Part shown: piece by piece, positions 28,576-39,600 of the stretch
Position numbering within the stretch: the stretch's first letter is position 1
How the letters are laid out: each line of letters opens with the position of its first letter
Origin: Shinella zoogloeoides
GTDB taxonomy: Bacteria; Pseudomonadota; Alphaproteobacteria; Rhizobiales; Rhizobiaceae
Length of the DNA: 64,000 nt
Assembly (NCBI RefSeq): GCF_033705735.1
Contig: NZ_CP131131.1
Coordinates: 124,001-188,000 of the forward strand
Direction of reading: 5' to 3'
Notes under the pieces: model-generated
Seen by the model: only the letters and a program-made list of their open reading frames with translations
What the model was told of the DNA's origin: nothing
Database searches by the model: none
Translations under genes and position numbers: made by a program

Positions 28576-29061
28576 ATGACCGCCTATCGAATTCGTCCGG
28601 CGACCGCGGCTGATGCCGCGATCATCCTGCGCTTCATCCGCGAGCTGGCGGATTACGAAAACGCCCTCGATGAAGTCGCCGCGACGGAAGAGACCGTCGC
28701 GACCTCGCTGTTCGGCGAAGGCTCGGTGAGCTTCGCGGCGATCTGCGAGACCGAGGCGGGCGAGCCGGCCGGCTCCGCCGTCTGGTTCAAGACCTATTCC
28801 ACCTGGCAGGCGAAGAACGGCCTCTATCTCGAAGACCTCTATGTGACGCCCACCCATCGCGGCGCCGGTGTCGGCAAGATGCTGCTGCGCCATCTCGCGC
28901 GCGTCGCGGTCGCGGAGGATTGCGCCCGCTTCGAATGGAGCGTGCTCGACTGGAACGAGCCGGCGATCCGCGTCTACGAGACGGTCGGCGCCGAGCCGAA
29001 GAAGGAATGGGTCCGCTACCGCCTGACGGGCGACCGGCTGAAGCGCTTCGCCGAAGGCTGA
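28576..29061 (+). CDS. GNAT family N-acetyltransferase
   Basis: 161 residues. Complete GNAT fold: RPATAADAAIILRFIREL at the N-terminus, the beta4 block LYLEDLYVTPTHRGAGVGKMLL with the acetyl-CoA loop RGAGVG at about residues 95-100, and WSVLDWNEPAIRVYETVGA near the end. It resembles the diamine/thialysine acetyltransferase (SSAT2-like) group, whose members acetylate small amines, but the substrate cannot be fixed from sequence. It starts three bases after the lipoprotein stop. Confidence 0.9.
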   Translation: MTAYRIRPATAADAAIILRFIRELADYENALDEVAATEETVATSLFGEGSVSFAAICETEAGEPAGSAVWFKTYSTWQAKNGLYLEDLYVTPTHRGAGVGKMLLRHLARVAVAEDCARFEWSVLDWNEPAIRVYETVGAEPKKEWVRYRLTGDRLKRFAEG

Positions 29062-29067
29062 AAACGC

Positions 29068-29526
29068 TTAGCTTTCCCGCCGTTCCTTGAAGAAATCCTT
29101 GAGGATATCCGCCGCCGCGGTGCCGCCGATGCCGGAATAGACGTCCGGCGCGTGGTGGCAGGTGGGTTGGGCGAAGAAGCGCACGCCGCTTTCCACCGCG
29201 CCGCCCTTCGGGTCCTCCGCGCCATAGTAGAGGCGTCGGATGCGGGCGAAGGAAATGGCGGCAGCGCAAAGCGTGCAAGGCTCCAGCGTCACGTAGAGGT
29301 CGGCGCCCGTCAGCCGCTCCTGCCCGAGCTTTCGGGCGGCCTCGCGGATGACGGCAACCTCGGCATGGGCGGTCACGTCGTTCTCCGCCCGTGTGCGGTT
29401 GCCCGCCTGCGCGATGATGGCGCCGTCGAGCACCAGAACCGCGCCGACCGGCACTTCGCCCCGCGCGCCGGCGGCCCGGGCTTCCTCGAGCGCGATGTCC
29501 ATGAAGCGATTTGTCATGCGCGGCAC
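29068..29526 (-). CDS. tadA: tRNA-specific adenosine deaminase TadA
   Basis: 152 residues. Converts A34 to inosine in the anticodon of tRNA-Arg(ACG). The zinc and catalytic motifs HAEVAV (about residues 54-59) and PCTLCA (about 83-88) are intact, with the C-terminal substrate region GAVESGVRFFAQPTCHHAP. Length fits TadA rather than larger cytosine deaminases. It is convergent with the GNAT gene, with six bases between them, and divergent from the pseudouridine synthase gene. Confidence 0.92.
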   Translation of the reverse strand: MPRMTNRFMDIALEEARAAGARGEVPVGAVLVLDGAIIAQAGNRTRAENDVTAHAEVAVIREAARKLGQERLTGADLYVTLEPCTLCAAAISFARIRRLYYGAEDPKGGAVESGVRFFAQPTCHHAPDVYSGIGGTAAADILKDFFKERRES

Positions 29527-29587
29527 GAATTCCTCTTAACCCCGGACGCCTGACCTGATAGGACACGGCAAAACGCAGGCAGCACAA

Positions 29588-31468
<1,881 letters not shown>

Positions 31469-31474
31469 CGCATC

Positions 31475-32035
31475 GTGCGGATCGTCGGCGGAGAGTTTCG
31501 CGGCCGTTCGCTCGTAACGCCGAAGTCGGACGATATCCGTCCGACGACGGATCGCACGCGCGAAAGCCTGTTCAACATCCTGTCGCATGCCTATCCCGAG
31601 GCGCTCGACGGCACGCGCGTGCTCGATCTCTTCGCGGGCACCGGCGCCGTCGGCCTCGAGGCACTGTCGCGCGGCGCGCGGGCGGCACTCTTCGTCGAGC
31701 AGGGCGTCGAGGGCAGGGGGCTTCTCCATTCCAATATCGAGGCGCTGGGCGCGATCGGCCGCGCCAAGATCTTCCGGCGCGATGCGACGGCGCTCGGCGG
31801 CATCGGCACGATGGAGCCGTTCCATTTCCTCTTCGCCGATCCGCCTTATGCCAAGGGCCTCGGCGAGCGCGCCCTCGATGCCGCCCGGCGCGGTGGCTGG
31901 CTGGTCGACGGCGCCCTTGCGATCCTCGAGGAGCGCGCCGATATTCAGCCTGCCGCGGTCGATGGTTACGACCTTCTGGAGGTTCGCACCTTCGGCGACA
32001 CGCGCATGCATTTCTATCGCTACCGCGCCGGCTGA
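31475..32035 (+). CDS. rsmD: 16S rRNA (guanine966-N2)-methyltransferase RsmD
   Basis: 186 residues from a GTG start. Uses S-adenosylmethionine to methylate G966 of 16S rRNA. Family start MRIVGGEFRGRSL, SAM-binding LDLFAGTGAVGLEALSRGA (about residues 49-67) and the amino-methyltransferase motif FADPPYAKGLG (about 119-129) are present. It follows the pseudouridine synthase after six bases, a common pairing of rRNA modification genes in rhizobia. Confidence 0.95.
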   Translation: MRIVGGEFRGRSLVTPKSDDIRPTTDRTRESLFNILSHAYPEALDGTRVLDLFAGTGAVGLEALSRGARAALFVEQGVEGRGLLHSNIEALGAIGRAKIFRRDATALGGIGTMEPFHFLFADPPYAKGLGERALDAARRGGWLVDGALAILEERADIQPAAVDGYDLLEVRTFGDTRMHFYRYRAG

Positions 32036-32076
32036 CGTTCGGGCCCGCGGCGGCCTGCGCAGCAAAGGAATGAGCG

Positions 32077-32946
32077 ATGACCGATGCCCTCGTTTCGGCT
32101 GAAAGCACCGGGGCCTCCGGCCCGACGGTCGCCATCGCGCTCGGCGGCGGCGGGGCGCGGGGCCTTGCCCATATCCATGTCATCGAGGTGCTCGACGAGC
32201 TCGGCATCCGCCCGGTGCTGATCGCCGGCGTCTCCATTGGCGCCATCATGGGCGCGGCGATGGCGGCCGGCATGACGGGCCGGGAAATCCGCGAGCACAC
32301 GCTCGCCACCATCGGCCGTCCGGGCCAGATCATGAACCGGCTGTGGAGCCTGCGCCCGGCGGGCCTCTCGGAAGTTGTCGCCGGCGGCTTCCGCGTCGGG
32401 CAGTTTAACCTGGAGCGCGTCCTGAAAGCCTTCCTGCCGGAGCGCCTGCCGGAGACCTTCGAGGAGCTGCCGATCCCGCTGAAGGTGATCGCGTCGGATT
32501 ATTACGCCCAGTGCGAATGCGTCTGCGACGGCGGTCCCCTGCTGCCAGCCATCGCCGCCTCCGCCGCCCTGCCGGCGGTCTTCCGGCCGGTGGTGCTGAA
32601 CGGCCGCGTCATGATCGACGGCGGCCTCTGGAATCCGGTGCCCTTCGATCATCTCGCCGGCAAGGCGGACATCACCATCGGCGTCGACGTCGTCGGCAAG
32701 CCACCCGCCGGCACGGCGGAGGTGCCGAACAGCATCGACAGCCTCTACGGCGCCACCCAGCTCACCATGCGCTCCATCGTCACGCTGAAGCTGGAAAAGG
32801 GCGCGCCGGATATCTTCCTCCAGCCGGAGGTCGGCCGCTTCCGCGTGCTCGATTTCGTCAAGGCCGAGGAGGTCCTCGCCGCCTCCGCCGGCATCCGGGA
32901 CGAATTGAAGCGCGCGCTGGATGCGCGGCTTTCCGCCATCGGCTAG
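32077..32946 (+). CDS. patatin-like phospholipase family protein (RssA type)
   Basis: 289 residues. Serine lipase fold with the oxyanion block ALGGGGARGLAHI at about residues 21-33, the nucleophile elbow GVSIGAIMG near residue 50 and the Asp of the dyad in MIDGGLWNP near 185. No signal peptide, so it acts inside the cell. Substrate unknown. Its TAG stop lies at the edge of the dispersed repeat at 32943-33004, which also supplies the stop of the convergent antiporter gene. Confidence 0.9.
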   Translation: MTDALVSAESTGASGPTVAIALGGGGARGLAHIHVIEVLDELGIRPVLIAGVSIGAIMGAAMAAGMTGREIREHTLATIGRPGQIMNRLWSLRPAGLSEVVAGGFRVGQFNLERVLKAFLPERLPETFEELPIPLKVIASDYYAQCECVCDGGPLLPAIAASAALPAVFRPVVLNGRVMIDGGLWNPVPFDHLAGKADITIGVDVVGKPPAGTAEVPNSIDSLYGATQLTMRSIVTLKLEKGAPDIFLQPEVGRFRVLDFVKAEEVLAASAGIRDELKRALDARLSAIG

Positions 32947-33004
32947 AGCTTTTCCGCCTTTTCGAACGCAAAACCGCTTCACACTTTTGCTGGAAATGCT
33001 CTAG
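32943..33004. repeat. dispersed short repeat, copy 1
   Basis: Ends CTAGAGC and GCTCTAG are inverted, and the minus-strand body AGAGCATTTCCAGCAAAAG and then GAAGCGGTTTTGCGT matches the copy at 49460-49507 in about 36 of 43 positions. Both convergent genes end in TAG codons belonging to its two ends. This motif is a familiar short repeat at gene ends in rhizobial chromosomes. Confidence 0.8.
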
Positions 33005-34803
33005 GCCGCGTTCTCCTCTTCCTCCTCGTCGGCCTCCTCCGCCACCTTCTTCTTCGGCTTGACCAGCGGCTCCGGCTTCACCGGCTTGGAATGCAGCATG
33101 TGCCGCCCCGCGGCGATCCCTTCGGCCGCCTGCAGCTCCAGCCGCGCCACGTCGCGGCGGCGGATGTCGTCGCTGATCGCCAGCGCGTCGTCCGGCTCGA
33201 CGCCGAGCTCCTCCAGCGTTTCCCGGCCGAAGACGAGAGCGGATTCGAAGGTCTCGCGCACGTCGTGCTGCACGCCCTTGGCCCTGAGCGCCAGGGTGTG
33301 GATGCGGTCGTAGGAACGCACGAAGAGCGTGGCATTGGGATATTCCGACTGCACGAGATCGACGATGCGGTCGGTCGCGCCCTTGCCCTGGGTGCAGATG
33401 GCGACGATCTTGGCACGCTCGATGCCGGCCGCGCGCAGCACGTCCTTGCGCGTGCCGTCACCGAAATAGATGCGGAAGCCGAAACTCGCCGCCTGCCGCA
33501 CGCGATCTGTCGAATGGTCGATGACCGTGACCTCGCGCCCGCCGGCCAGCAGGATCTGCGCCGCGATCTGGCCGAAACGGGAAAAGCCGATCATCAGCAC
33601 GTCGGCGCCGGCCCCTTCGAAATCCTCCTCGATCTCCTCTTCCGCGTCTTCGACGAGCAGGAAGCGCGAGAGCGCGGCGGCGATCGGCGTCAGCGCCATG
33701 GAAATGGTGACGACGGCGATCAGCAGCGAGGCGAGCCCGTCGGAGAAGATGCCGCCGGCCGCCGCGGCCGTGAACAGCACGAAGCCGAACTCGCCGCCTT
33801 GCGGCAGCACGAGCGCGATGCGCACCGCATCGTTGTGCGGTGAGCCGGTGAAGCGGCAGAGGCCGTAGATGACGAGGCTCTTGACCAGCATGACGGCGGG
33901 CGTCGCGATCAGGATCGTCAGCCAGCTTGCGAAGATGACGTCGAGATGCAGCGACAGGCCGACGGCCATGAAGAACAGGCCGAGCAGGATACCGCGGAAA
34001 GGCTCGACATCCGCCTGCAGTTCGTGCCGGTAGGAAGAATCGGCAAGCAGCACGCCGGCGAGGAACGCGCCCATGGCCATGGAAAGCCCGGCCATCTGCA
34101 GGAGCATGGCCGCTGCGAGCACCACGAAGAGTGCCGCGGCGATCATCGCCTCGCGCGCGCCGGTGCGGGCGATGATCTGGAACAGCGGGTTGAGCAGGTA
34201 GCGGCCGGCCACCAGCAGCGCCGCGATGGCGGCGATGGCGATGCTGAAATCCTCGAAGGCGCTGGTGCCGGCTTCGGGTTTCTGTTCGGCGAGCAGCGGG
34301 ATCAGTGCCAGAAGCGGCACGATGGCAAGGTCCTGCAGCAGCAGCATGGAAAAGGCGCGCTGCCCGTAGCGCGTATTGATGTCGCCCCGCTCGTCGAGGA
34401 TCTGCATGGCGAAGGCCGTCGAGGAAAGCGCAAGGCCGAAGCCGATGATCAGCGCGCCGTCCCATTCCTCCAGCCCGAAGGCGAAGGTCAATCCGGCGAG
34501 CGCAAGGCCGGTGATGGCGACCTGCGCGATGCCGAGGCCGAAGATGTCGCGCCGCATCGCCCAGAGCCGCGAGGGCTTCAGTTCCAGCCCGATGAGGAAG
34601 AGCAGGAAGACCACGCCGAGCTCGGCGACGCCCAGCAATTCTTCCCCGTCGCGGATCTGGTGCAGGATCGGCCCGATCACTACGCCGGCGGCGAGGTAGC
34701 CGAGAATGGTGCCGAGCCCCAGCCGCTTGAAGATCGGCGCGGCAAGCAGCGCCCCGCCGAGCATCATCAGGACCTCGTTATACGGGCTGTGGGTGTAGGA
34801 CAT
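33001..34803 (-). CDS. monovalent cation:proton antiporter-2 family (KefB/KefC type)
   Basis: 600 residues. About twelve membrane helices (residues 5-385) form a CPA2 exchanger domain, with LGYLAAGVVIGP and the core block GLALSSTAFAMQIL. A RCK/TrkA-N domain (about 400-530) shows VLMIGFSRFGQIAAQIL, and the tail is Lys then Glu-rich. It probably exports K+ or Na+ in exchange for protons. The start at 34803 opens the first membrane segment; the longer upstream frame lacks support. No KefF/KefG accessory gene is nearby, so glutathione gating is not shown. Confidence 0.92.
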   Translation of the reverse strand: MSYTHSPYNEVLMMLGGALLAAPIFKRLGLGTILGYLAAGVVIGPILHQIRDGEELLGVAELGVVFLLFLIGLELKPSRLWAMRRDIFGLGIAQVAITGLALAGLTFAFGLEEWDGALIIGFGLALSSTAFAMQILDERGDINTRYGQRAFSMLLLQDLAIVPLLALIPLLAEQKPEAGTSAFEDFSIAIAAIAALLVAGRYLLNPLFQIIARTGAREAMIAAALFVVLAAAMLLQMAGLSMAMGAFLAGVLLADSSYRHELQADVEPFRGILLGLFFMAVGLSLHLDVIFASWLTILIATPAVMLVKSLVIYGLCRFTGSPHNDAVRIALVLPQGGEFGFVLFTAAAAGGIFSDGLASLLIAVVTISMALTPIAAALSRFLLVEDAEEEIEEDFEGAGADVLMIGFSRFGQIAAQILLAGGREVTVIDHSTDRVRQAASFGFRIYFGDGTRKDVLRAAGIERAKIVAICTQGKGATDRIVDLVQSEYPNATLFVRSYDRIHTLALRAKGVQHDVRETFESALVFGRETLEELGVEPDDALAISDDIRRRDVARLELQAAEGIAAGRHMLHSKPVKPEPLVKPKKKVAEEADEEEEENAA

Positions 34804-34909
34804 GCGGATGCTTTCTCTTCGGAGCCGGTCGCTGGGGGCAAAAAAGGAGGGTGGCCCTTGATGCCCGTACCGGCGCACAATAAATGGGGCAGCAAAGAAA
34901 GGCCAAGTC

Positions 34910-36256
34910 ATGTCAGAGACGATCGATTCCGCAAGCCTTCTCGCGCGCGCCGGCGAACTCATCGACCGCGCCATACAGGCGGGGGCGGATGCGGCCGATG
35001 CCGTCGTCGTCCGGGGCCGCTCCTCCTCGGTCAGCGTGCGCCTCGGCAAGGTCGAGGGCACGGAAGCCTCCGAGAGCGACGATTTCTCGCTGCGCGTGTT
35101 CGTCGGCAGGCGCGTCGCCAGTGTCTCGGCCAATCCCGGCTTCGACCTGAAGGTGCTTGCCGAGCGCGCCGTCGCCATGGCGAAGGCCTCGCCGGAAGAT
35201 CCCTTCGCCTCGCTCGCCGACGAGGCAGACCTTGCGAAAGACTGGCCGGACCTCGAACTCTACGATCCGACCGAGGTTTCCGCCGACCAGCTCACGGAAG
35301 CCGCTCTTGCCGCGGAAGCCGCGGCGCTTGCCGTTTCCGGCATCACCAATTCCGGCGGGGCCGGTGCTTCGGCCGGCATGGGCGGGCTCGTCCTTGCCAC
35401 CTCGAATGGTTTTTCCGGCGCCTACAGCGCCAGCCGCTTCGGCCGCTCCGTCAGCGTGATCGCGGGCGAGGGCACGAAGATGGAACGCGACTACGACTTC
35501 GATTCCAGCCTCTATTTCGCCGAGCTGAGGGATGCCGGGGAGATCGGCCGCGAGGCCGCCGCCCGCGCCGTCCGCCGGCTCAATCCGCGCCAGGTGCCGA
35601 CGGCGAAGAACGTCACCGTCGTCTACGATCCGCGCGTTTCGCGCGGCATCGCCGGCCATATTGCCGGGGCGATCAACGGCGCGGCCGTCGCCCGCAAGAC
35701 CAGCTTCCTGCGCGACCGCATGGGCAAGCAGGTGCTGAAGGCAGGGCTTTCCGTCACCGACGATCCGCTCATCGTGCGCGGTCCGTCGTCGCGCCCCTTC
35801 GACGGCGAGGGCGTCACCGGCCGTCGCCTCGCCATGATCGAGGACGGCGTGCTGCAGCACTGGTTCCTGTCGACCTCCACCGCCCGCGAGCTCGGCCTTC
35901 ACACCAATGGCCGCGGCGTGCGCGGCGGCACCTCGGTCAGCCCCGCCTCGACCAACCTCGCGCTGGAGCCCGGCGATATCGCACCGGAGGACCTGATCCG
36001 TTCCGTCGGCACAGGCCTCTATGTCACCGAGCTGATCGGCCAGGGCGTCAACATGGTGACGGGCGAATACAGCCGTGGCGCTTCCGGTTACTGGATCGAG
36101 AACGGCGAGCTGACCTTCCCGGTCTCCGAGGTCACCATCGCCTCCAACCTTGCCGACATGTTCCTGCGCATCACGCCGGCGAATGACATCGACCGCAGCT
36201 TCGGCGTCGCCGCGCCGACGCTTGCCATTGACGGCATGACGCTGGCCGGAAAGTAG
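34910..36256 (+). CDS. pmbA: TldD/PmbA family metallopeptidase component PmbA
   Basis: 448 residues. PmbA (TldE) is the non-metal-binding partner of TldD; the pair degrades unfolded small proteins and matures peptides such as microcin B17. The three-domain U62 family plan is visible, with TNSGGAGASAGMGGLVLATS in the middle and VTGEYSRGASGYWIENGE near the C-terminus. tldD is not in this window. It lies four bases ahead of the phosphatase-family gene, suggesting a shared transcript. Confidence 0.93.
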   Translation: MSETIDSASLLARAGELIDRAIQAGADAADAVVVRGRSSSVSVRLGKVEGTEASESDDFSLRVFVGRRVASVSANPGFDLKVLAERAVAMAKASPEDPFASLADEADLAKDWPDLELYDPTEVSADQLTEAALAAEAAALAVSGITNSGGAGASAGMGGLVLATSNGFSGAYSASRFGRSVSVIAGEGTKMERDYDFDSSLYFAELRDAGEIGREAAARAVRRLNPRQVPTAKNVTVVYDPRVSRGIAGHIAGAINGAAVARKTSFLRDRMGKQVLKAGLSVTDDPLIVRGPSSRPFDGEGVTGRRLAMIEDGVLQHWFLSTSTARELGLHTNGRGVRGGTSVSPASTNLALEPGDIAPEDLIRSVGTGLYVTELIGQGVNMVTGEYSRGASGYWIENGELTFPVSEVTIASNLADMFLRITPANDIDRSFGVAAPTLAIDGMTLAGK

Positions 36257-36260
36257 GACC

Positions 36261-37067
36261 ATGCCCAGCCCCGCCCACGCCTGGAGCGCAGACCTCGATC
36301 TTCTGGTCGGGGCTGCCCGGCTTGCAGGCGCAAGGGCGCTGGATTTCTTCCGCAAGGGGCCGGATGTCTGGTGGAAGAACGAGGGCCGCTCGCCGGTGAG
36401 CGCGGCGGATTTCGCGGCCAACGACATCCTCAAGAAGGAACTGCTTTCCGCCCGGCCGAACTACGGCTGGCTCTCGGAGGAGACGGACGACGATGCCGGC
36501 CGGCTCGATTGCGAGACCGTCTTCGTCATCGACCCCATCGACGGCACGCGCGCTTTCATCGCCGGCAAGGACATCTGGTGCGTCAGCGCCGCCGTCGTGC
36601 ATCATGGCCGGCCGGTGGCGGGCGTGCTCTTCGCCCCCTCGCTCGGCGAGGTCTTCACCGCCGCGGCGGACGGCCCGGCGCTGAAGAACGGCAGCCCCAT
36701 CGCAGCGAGCGAGCCGGATGCGGCGCGCCCCACCCGCATGGCGGCGCCGGAGGACATGGCGCAGGGTATCGACCGGCACATGATCGGCGGCGTCCATCGC
36801 ATTTCGCATGTGCCCTCGCTCGCCTATCGCCTCGCCATGGTGGCGGACGGGCGCATCGACGGAACGCTGGTCAAGCGCAATGCGCACGACTGGGATCTCG
36901 CTGCCGCCGACCTCATTCTTTCGCGCGCCGGCGGCGGCCTCGTGACGCTCGATGGTGCGCCGCTTTCCTACAACCGCCCGACCGTCAGCCACGAGACGCT
37001 GGCGGCGGCGGGTGCCGCCCGGCTTTCCGGGCTCGTCGATGCCGCGCGGCACCTTGCCGGCCATTGA
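36261..37067 (+). CDS. inositol monophosphatase family protein (CysQ-like)
   Basis: 268 residues. Mg2+-dependent phosphatase of the IMPase/FBPase fold. Metal motifs are in place: SEETDDD at about residues 74-80, DPIDGTRAF at about 91-99 and the C-terminal WDLAAADLIL near 213. The first motif and length fit 3'(2'),5'-bisphosphate nucleotidase CysQ or inositol phosphatase; sequence alone does not decide. It is followed by DUF4170 and waaA in the order usual for rhizobia. Confidence 0.9.
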   Translation: MPSPAHAWSADLDLLVGAARLAGARALDFFRKGPDVWWKNEGRSPVSAADFAANDILKKELLSARPNYGWLSEETDDDAGRLDCETVFVIDPIDGTRAFIAGKDIWCVSAAVVHHGRPVAGVLFAPSLGEVFTAAADGPALKNGSPIAASEPDAARPTRMAAPEDMAQGIDRHMIGGVHRISHVPSLAYRLAMVADGRIDGTLVKRNAHDWDLAAADLILSRAGGGLVTLDGAPLSYNRPTVSHETLAAAGAARLSGLVDAARHLAGH

Positions 37068-37126
37068 CCTTTCTTTCGGAATACCGCAAACCGTCTGCCG
37101 AAATCGGCACAAGAAAAGAGAGAAAC

Positions 37127-37363
37127 ATGACCGAATCGATCGAACCGAAACAGCTCCTTCATCTCGTGTTTGGCGGCGAGCTGAAGACCCTCACCGAAGT
37201 CCAGTTCCGCGATCTCGAAAAGCTCGACATCGTCGGCATCTTCCCGGATTATGCGACCGCGCTGACAGCCTGGAAGGCCAAGGCCCAGCAGACCGTCGAC
37301 AATGCGCATATGCGCTATTTCATCGTGCACATGCACCGCCTTCTCGACCCGCAGAAGGGCTGA
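37127..37363 (+). CDS. DUF4170 protein
   Basis: 78 residues, soluble, without signal peptide. The sequence MTESIEPKQLLHLVFGGELK and the end HMRYFIVHMHRLLDP match the DUF4170 family, small alphaproteobacterial proteins of unknown function that usually lie just ahead of waaA. A GAGAGAAAC stretch precedes the start. The conserved linkage hints at lipid A/Kdo metabolism but no activity is known to me. Confidence 0.88.
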   Translation: MTESIEPKQLLHLVFGGELKTLTEVQFRDLEKLDIVGIFPDYATALTAWKAKAQQTVDNAHMRYFIVHMHRLLDPQKG

Positions 37364-37525
37364 ACCGCATTTGCGACACCGCCCCGCGCGGCCTTGCCGC
37401 GCCGGGCAGAAAGACTGGTCCTTCATGATCTTCGAGAGCCGGCAAGCCGTCAGAGAAAACCCAGCAGACATGCATGGCGGCCCCGCGTCCGCCGTTGCGG
37501 CCGGACAGGCGAAGGCGTGCCGCCC

Positions 37526-38842
37526 ATGAGCACACGGCTCGCCCGCGCCGCGCTTTCGCTTTACCGCTGGGGCGGTGTCGCGCTCTATCCGGTCATCGGT
37601 CCCTATCTCGCGCTGCGCGCGGCCAAGGGCAAGGAGGAGCGCTCGCGCCGCAAGGAGCGCTATGGCGCAGCCAGCGTCGCGCGGCCGGAAGGCCCCCTCG
37701 TCTGGTTCCATGCCGCCAGCGTCGGCGAGACCAATGCCATTGTGCCGCTGATCCGGGAAGTGCGCCGCCGCGGCATCGCCGTGCTGCTCACCACCGGCAC
37801 CGTCACCTCGGCCAAGGTCGTGCAGGACCGCCTCGGCAGCGAGGTCATCCACCAATATGTGCCGCTCGACCTCAAGCCGGCCGTCAGCCGTTTCCTCGAA
37901 TACTGGCATCCAGACCTTGCCATCATGGCGGAGTCGGAAATCTGGCCGATGACCATTCTGGAGCTCGGCGCGCGCCATATCCCGCAGGTTCTGGTGAACG
38001 GTCGCATCTCCGACCGTTCCTTCCCGCGCTGGAAGCGCCGGCATGCTCTTGCCGACGCGCTTTTCGAGAATTTCGCGCTGGTGATCGCCCAGTCGGAAAC
38101 GGATGCGGAGCGGTTCCGCACGCTCGGGGCCCTGCCGGTGCTCGTTTCGGGCAATCTCAAGGTCGATACGGACGCGCCGCCCGTCGATCCGCCCGTCCTG
38201 AAAGCCTATCTCGGCCAGATCGCGGGCCGCCGCACCTGGGCGGCGATCTCGACCTTCGACGGCGAGGAGGCCGCCGCCGGCAATGTGCACCGCATTCTCA
38301 AGGAGCGCGCGCCTGGCCTTCTCACCATCATCGTGCCGCGCCATCCCGAGCGGGGCGACGCCGTCGCCGACATGCTGACGGCGCGCGGCCTCAAGGTCGT
38401 CCGCCGTACCTCCGGCGAGCCGCTGACGCCCGATACCGACATCTTCCTGGGCGATACGATCGGCGAGATGGGCCTTTATCTTCGCATGACCGAGATCGCC
38501 TTCGTCGGCCGCTCTCTCTTCGCCGAGGGCGGGCAGAACCCGCTGGAGCCCGCCATGCTCGGCTGCGCGATCCTGTCGGGCGGTAACGTGCAGAACTTCC
38601 GCGAGGCCTACCAGCAACTCGCCCGCAACGGCAGCGCCAAGATGGTGCGCGATATCGAGATGCTGGCCAAGGGCGTGCATTACCTCCTCGCCAACGACGA
38701 GACGCGCCGGCAGATGATCAATGCCGGGCAGGAGACCGTGCAGGAGATGCGCGGGGCGCTGCGCGCCACGATCAAGGGGCTGGAGCCCTATATCAATCCG
38801 CTCACCGTGAAGGCGCGGCTCCATCCGCGCCAGACCTCCTGA
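37526..38842 (+). CDS. waaA: 3-deoxy-D-manno-octulosonic acid transferase WaaA
   Basis: 438 residues. Transfers Kdo from CMP-Kdo to lipid IVA on the cytoplasmic face of the inner membrane. An N-terminal anchor segment (ALYPVIGPYLALRAA) precedes the glycosyltransferase domain with WFHAASVGETNAIVPLI, the ESEIWP block at about residue 134, and the late GGQNPLEPA at about 335. Start at MSTRLARA is chosen by homology; the ATG overlaps the stop of a doubtful 34-codon frame. HAD and lpxK follow. Confidence 0.93.
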   Translation: MSTRLARAALSLYRWGGVALYPVIGPYLALRAAKGKEERSRRKERYGAASVARPEGPLVWFHAASVGETNAIVPLIREVRRRGIAVLLTTGTVTSAKVVQDRLGSEVIHQYVPLDLKPAVSRFLEYWHPDLAIMAESEIWPMTILELGARHIPQVLVNGRISDRSFPRWKRRHALADALFENFALVIAQSETDAERFRTLGALPVLVSGNLKVDTDAPPVDPPVLKAYLGQIAGRRTWAAISTFDGEEAAAGNVHRILKERAPGLLTIIVPRHPERGDAVADMLTARGLKVVRRTSGEPLTPDTDIFLGDTIGEMGLYLRMTEIAFVGRSLFAEGGQNPLEPAMLGCAILSGGNVQNFREAYQQLARNGSAKMVRDIEMLAKGVHYLLANDETRRQMINAGQETVQEMRGALRATIKGLEPYINPLTVKARLHPRQTS

Positions 38843-38853
38843 AAGGACAGGAC

Positions 38854-39588
38854 ATGACCAAGGCGGCGACCATTTCCGGCATCCTCTTCGACAAGGACGG
38901 CACGCTGCTCGATTATGCCAGGAGCTGGATCCCGGTGAATTACGAGCTGGCCCGCATCGCCGCCGCCGGGGACGAGGCGCTCGCCCGCAGGCTGCTCGTG
39001 GCAGGCGGCATGGACCCCGACACGGGCCATGTCACGCCGGACAGCCTGCTTGCCGCCGGTAACACGGTGGAGATCGCCGAGGGCTTGGTCGCCGCCGGCG
39101 CGCCCTTTACGGTGGAAGGCCTTGCCACGCATTTCGACGGCCTCTTCGCCAATTCCGCCGCGCTTGCGGTCGCCGTCACCGACCTTGCCGCCTTCTTCGC
39201 CACCATGCATGCCCGCGGCTACTGGCTCGGCGTTGCCTCCAGCGACAACGAGGCCTCCATCCGCGCGACGGCGAAACGCTTCGGTTTCGACGGCTACCTG
39301 CACTATGTCGCCGGCTACGACAGCGGTTTCGGCACGAAGCCGGAGCCTGGCATGGTGCTCGGCTTCTGCGAGGCGACCGGCCTCGAGCCGCACCAGATCG
39401 CCGTCGTCGGCGACAACAACCACGATCTCCATATGGGCCGCAATGCCGGCGCCGGCCTCACCGTCGCGGTGCTGACGGGAACCGGCTCGCGGGAATCGCT
39501 GTCCGCGGCGTCCGACTATTGCCTCAACGACATCACCGAACTCCTGCCGCTGCTCCCCGAGGCGGCGGTGGCGCGCCCGGCGGCGTGA
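38854..39588 (+). CDS. HAD family hydrolase, phosphoglycolate-phosphatase-like
   Basis: 244 residues. Subclass I HAD phosphatase: nucleophile motif ILFDKDGTLLDY at about residues 10-21, motif II GVASSDNEASI near 130, the Lys in GTKPEPGMVL near 165 and motif IV VVGDNNHDLHMGRNAGAG near 186. The substrate is unknown. It starts 11 bases after waaA, and lpxK follows after a repeat, so it is placed inside a lipid A gene cluster; whether it takes part is inference. Confidence 0.88.
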   Translation: MTKAATISGILFDKDGTLLDYARSWIPVNYELARIAAAGDEALARRLLVAGGMDPDTGHVTPDSLLAAGNTVEIAEGLVAAGAPFTVEGLATHFDGLFANSAALAVAVTDLAAFFATMHARGYWLGVASSDNEASIRATAKRFGFDGYLHYVAGYDSGFGTKPEPGMVLGFCEATGLEPHQIAVVGDNNHDLHMGRNAGAGLTVAVLTGTGSRESLSAASDYCLNDITELLPLLPEAAVARPAA

Positions 39589-39600
39589 ACGCGCCGCCTC

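Noticed and set aside
37425..37529. A 34-codon frame overlapping the waaA start by ATGA
   Set aside because: No ribosome site precedes its ATG, and its sequence shows no family features; the overlap may be accidental.
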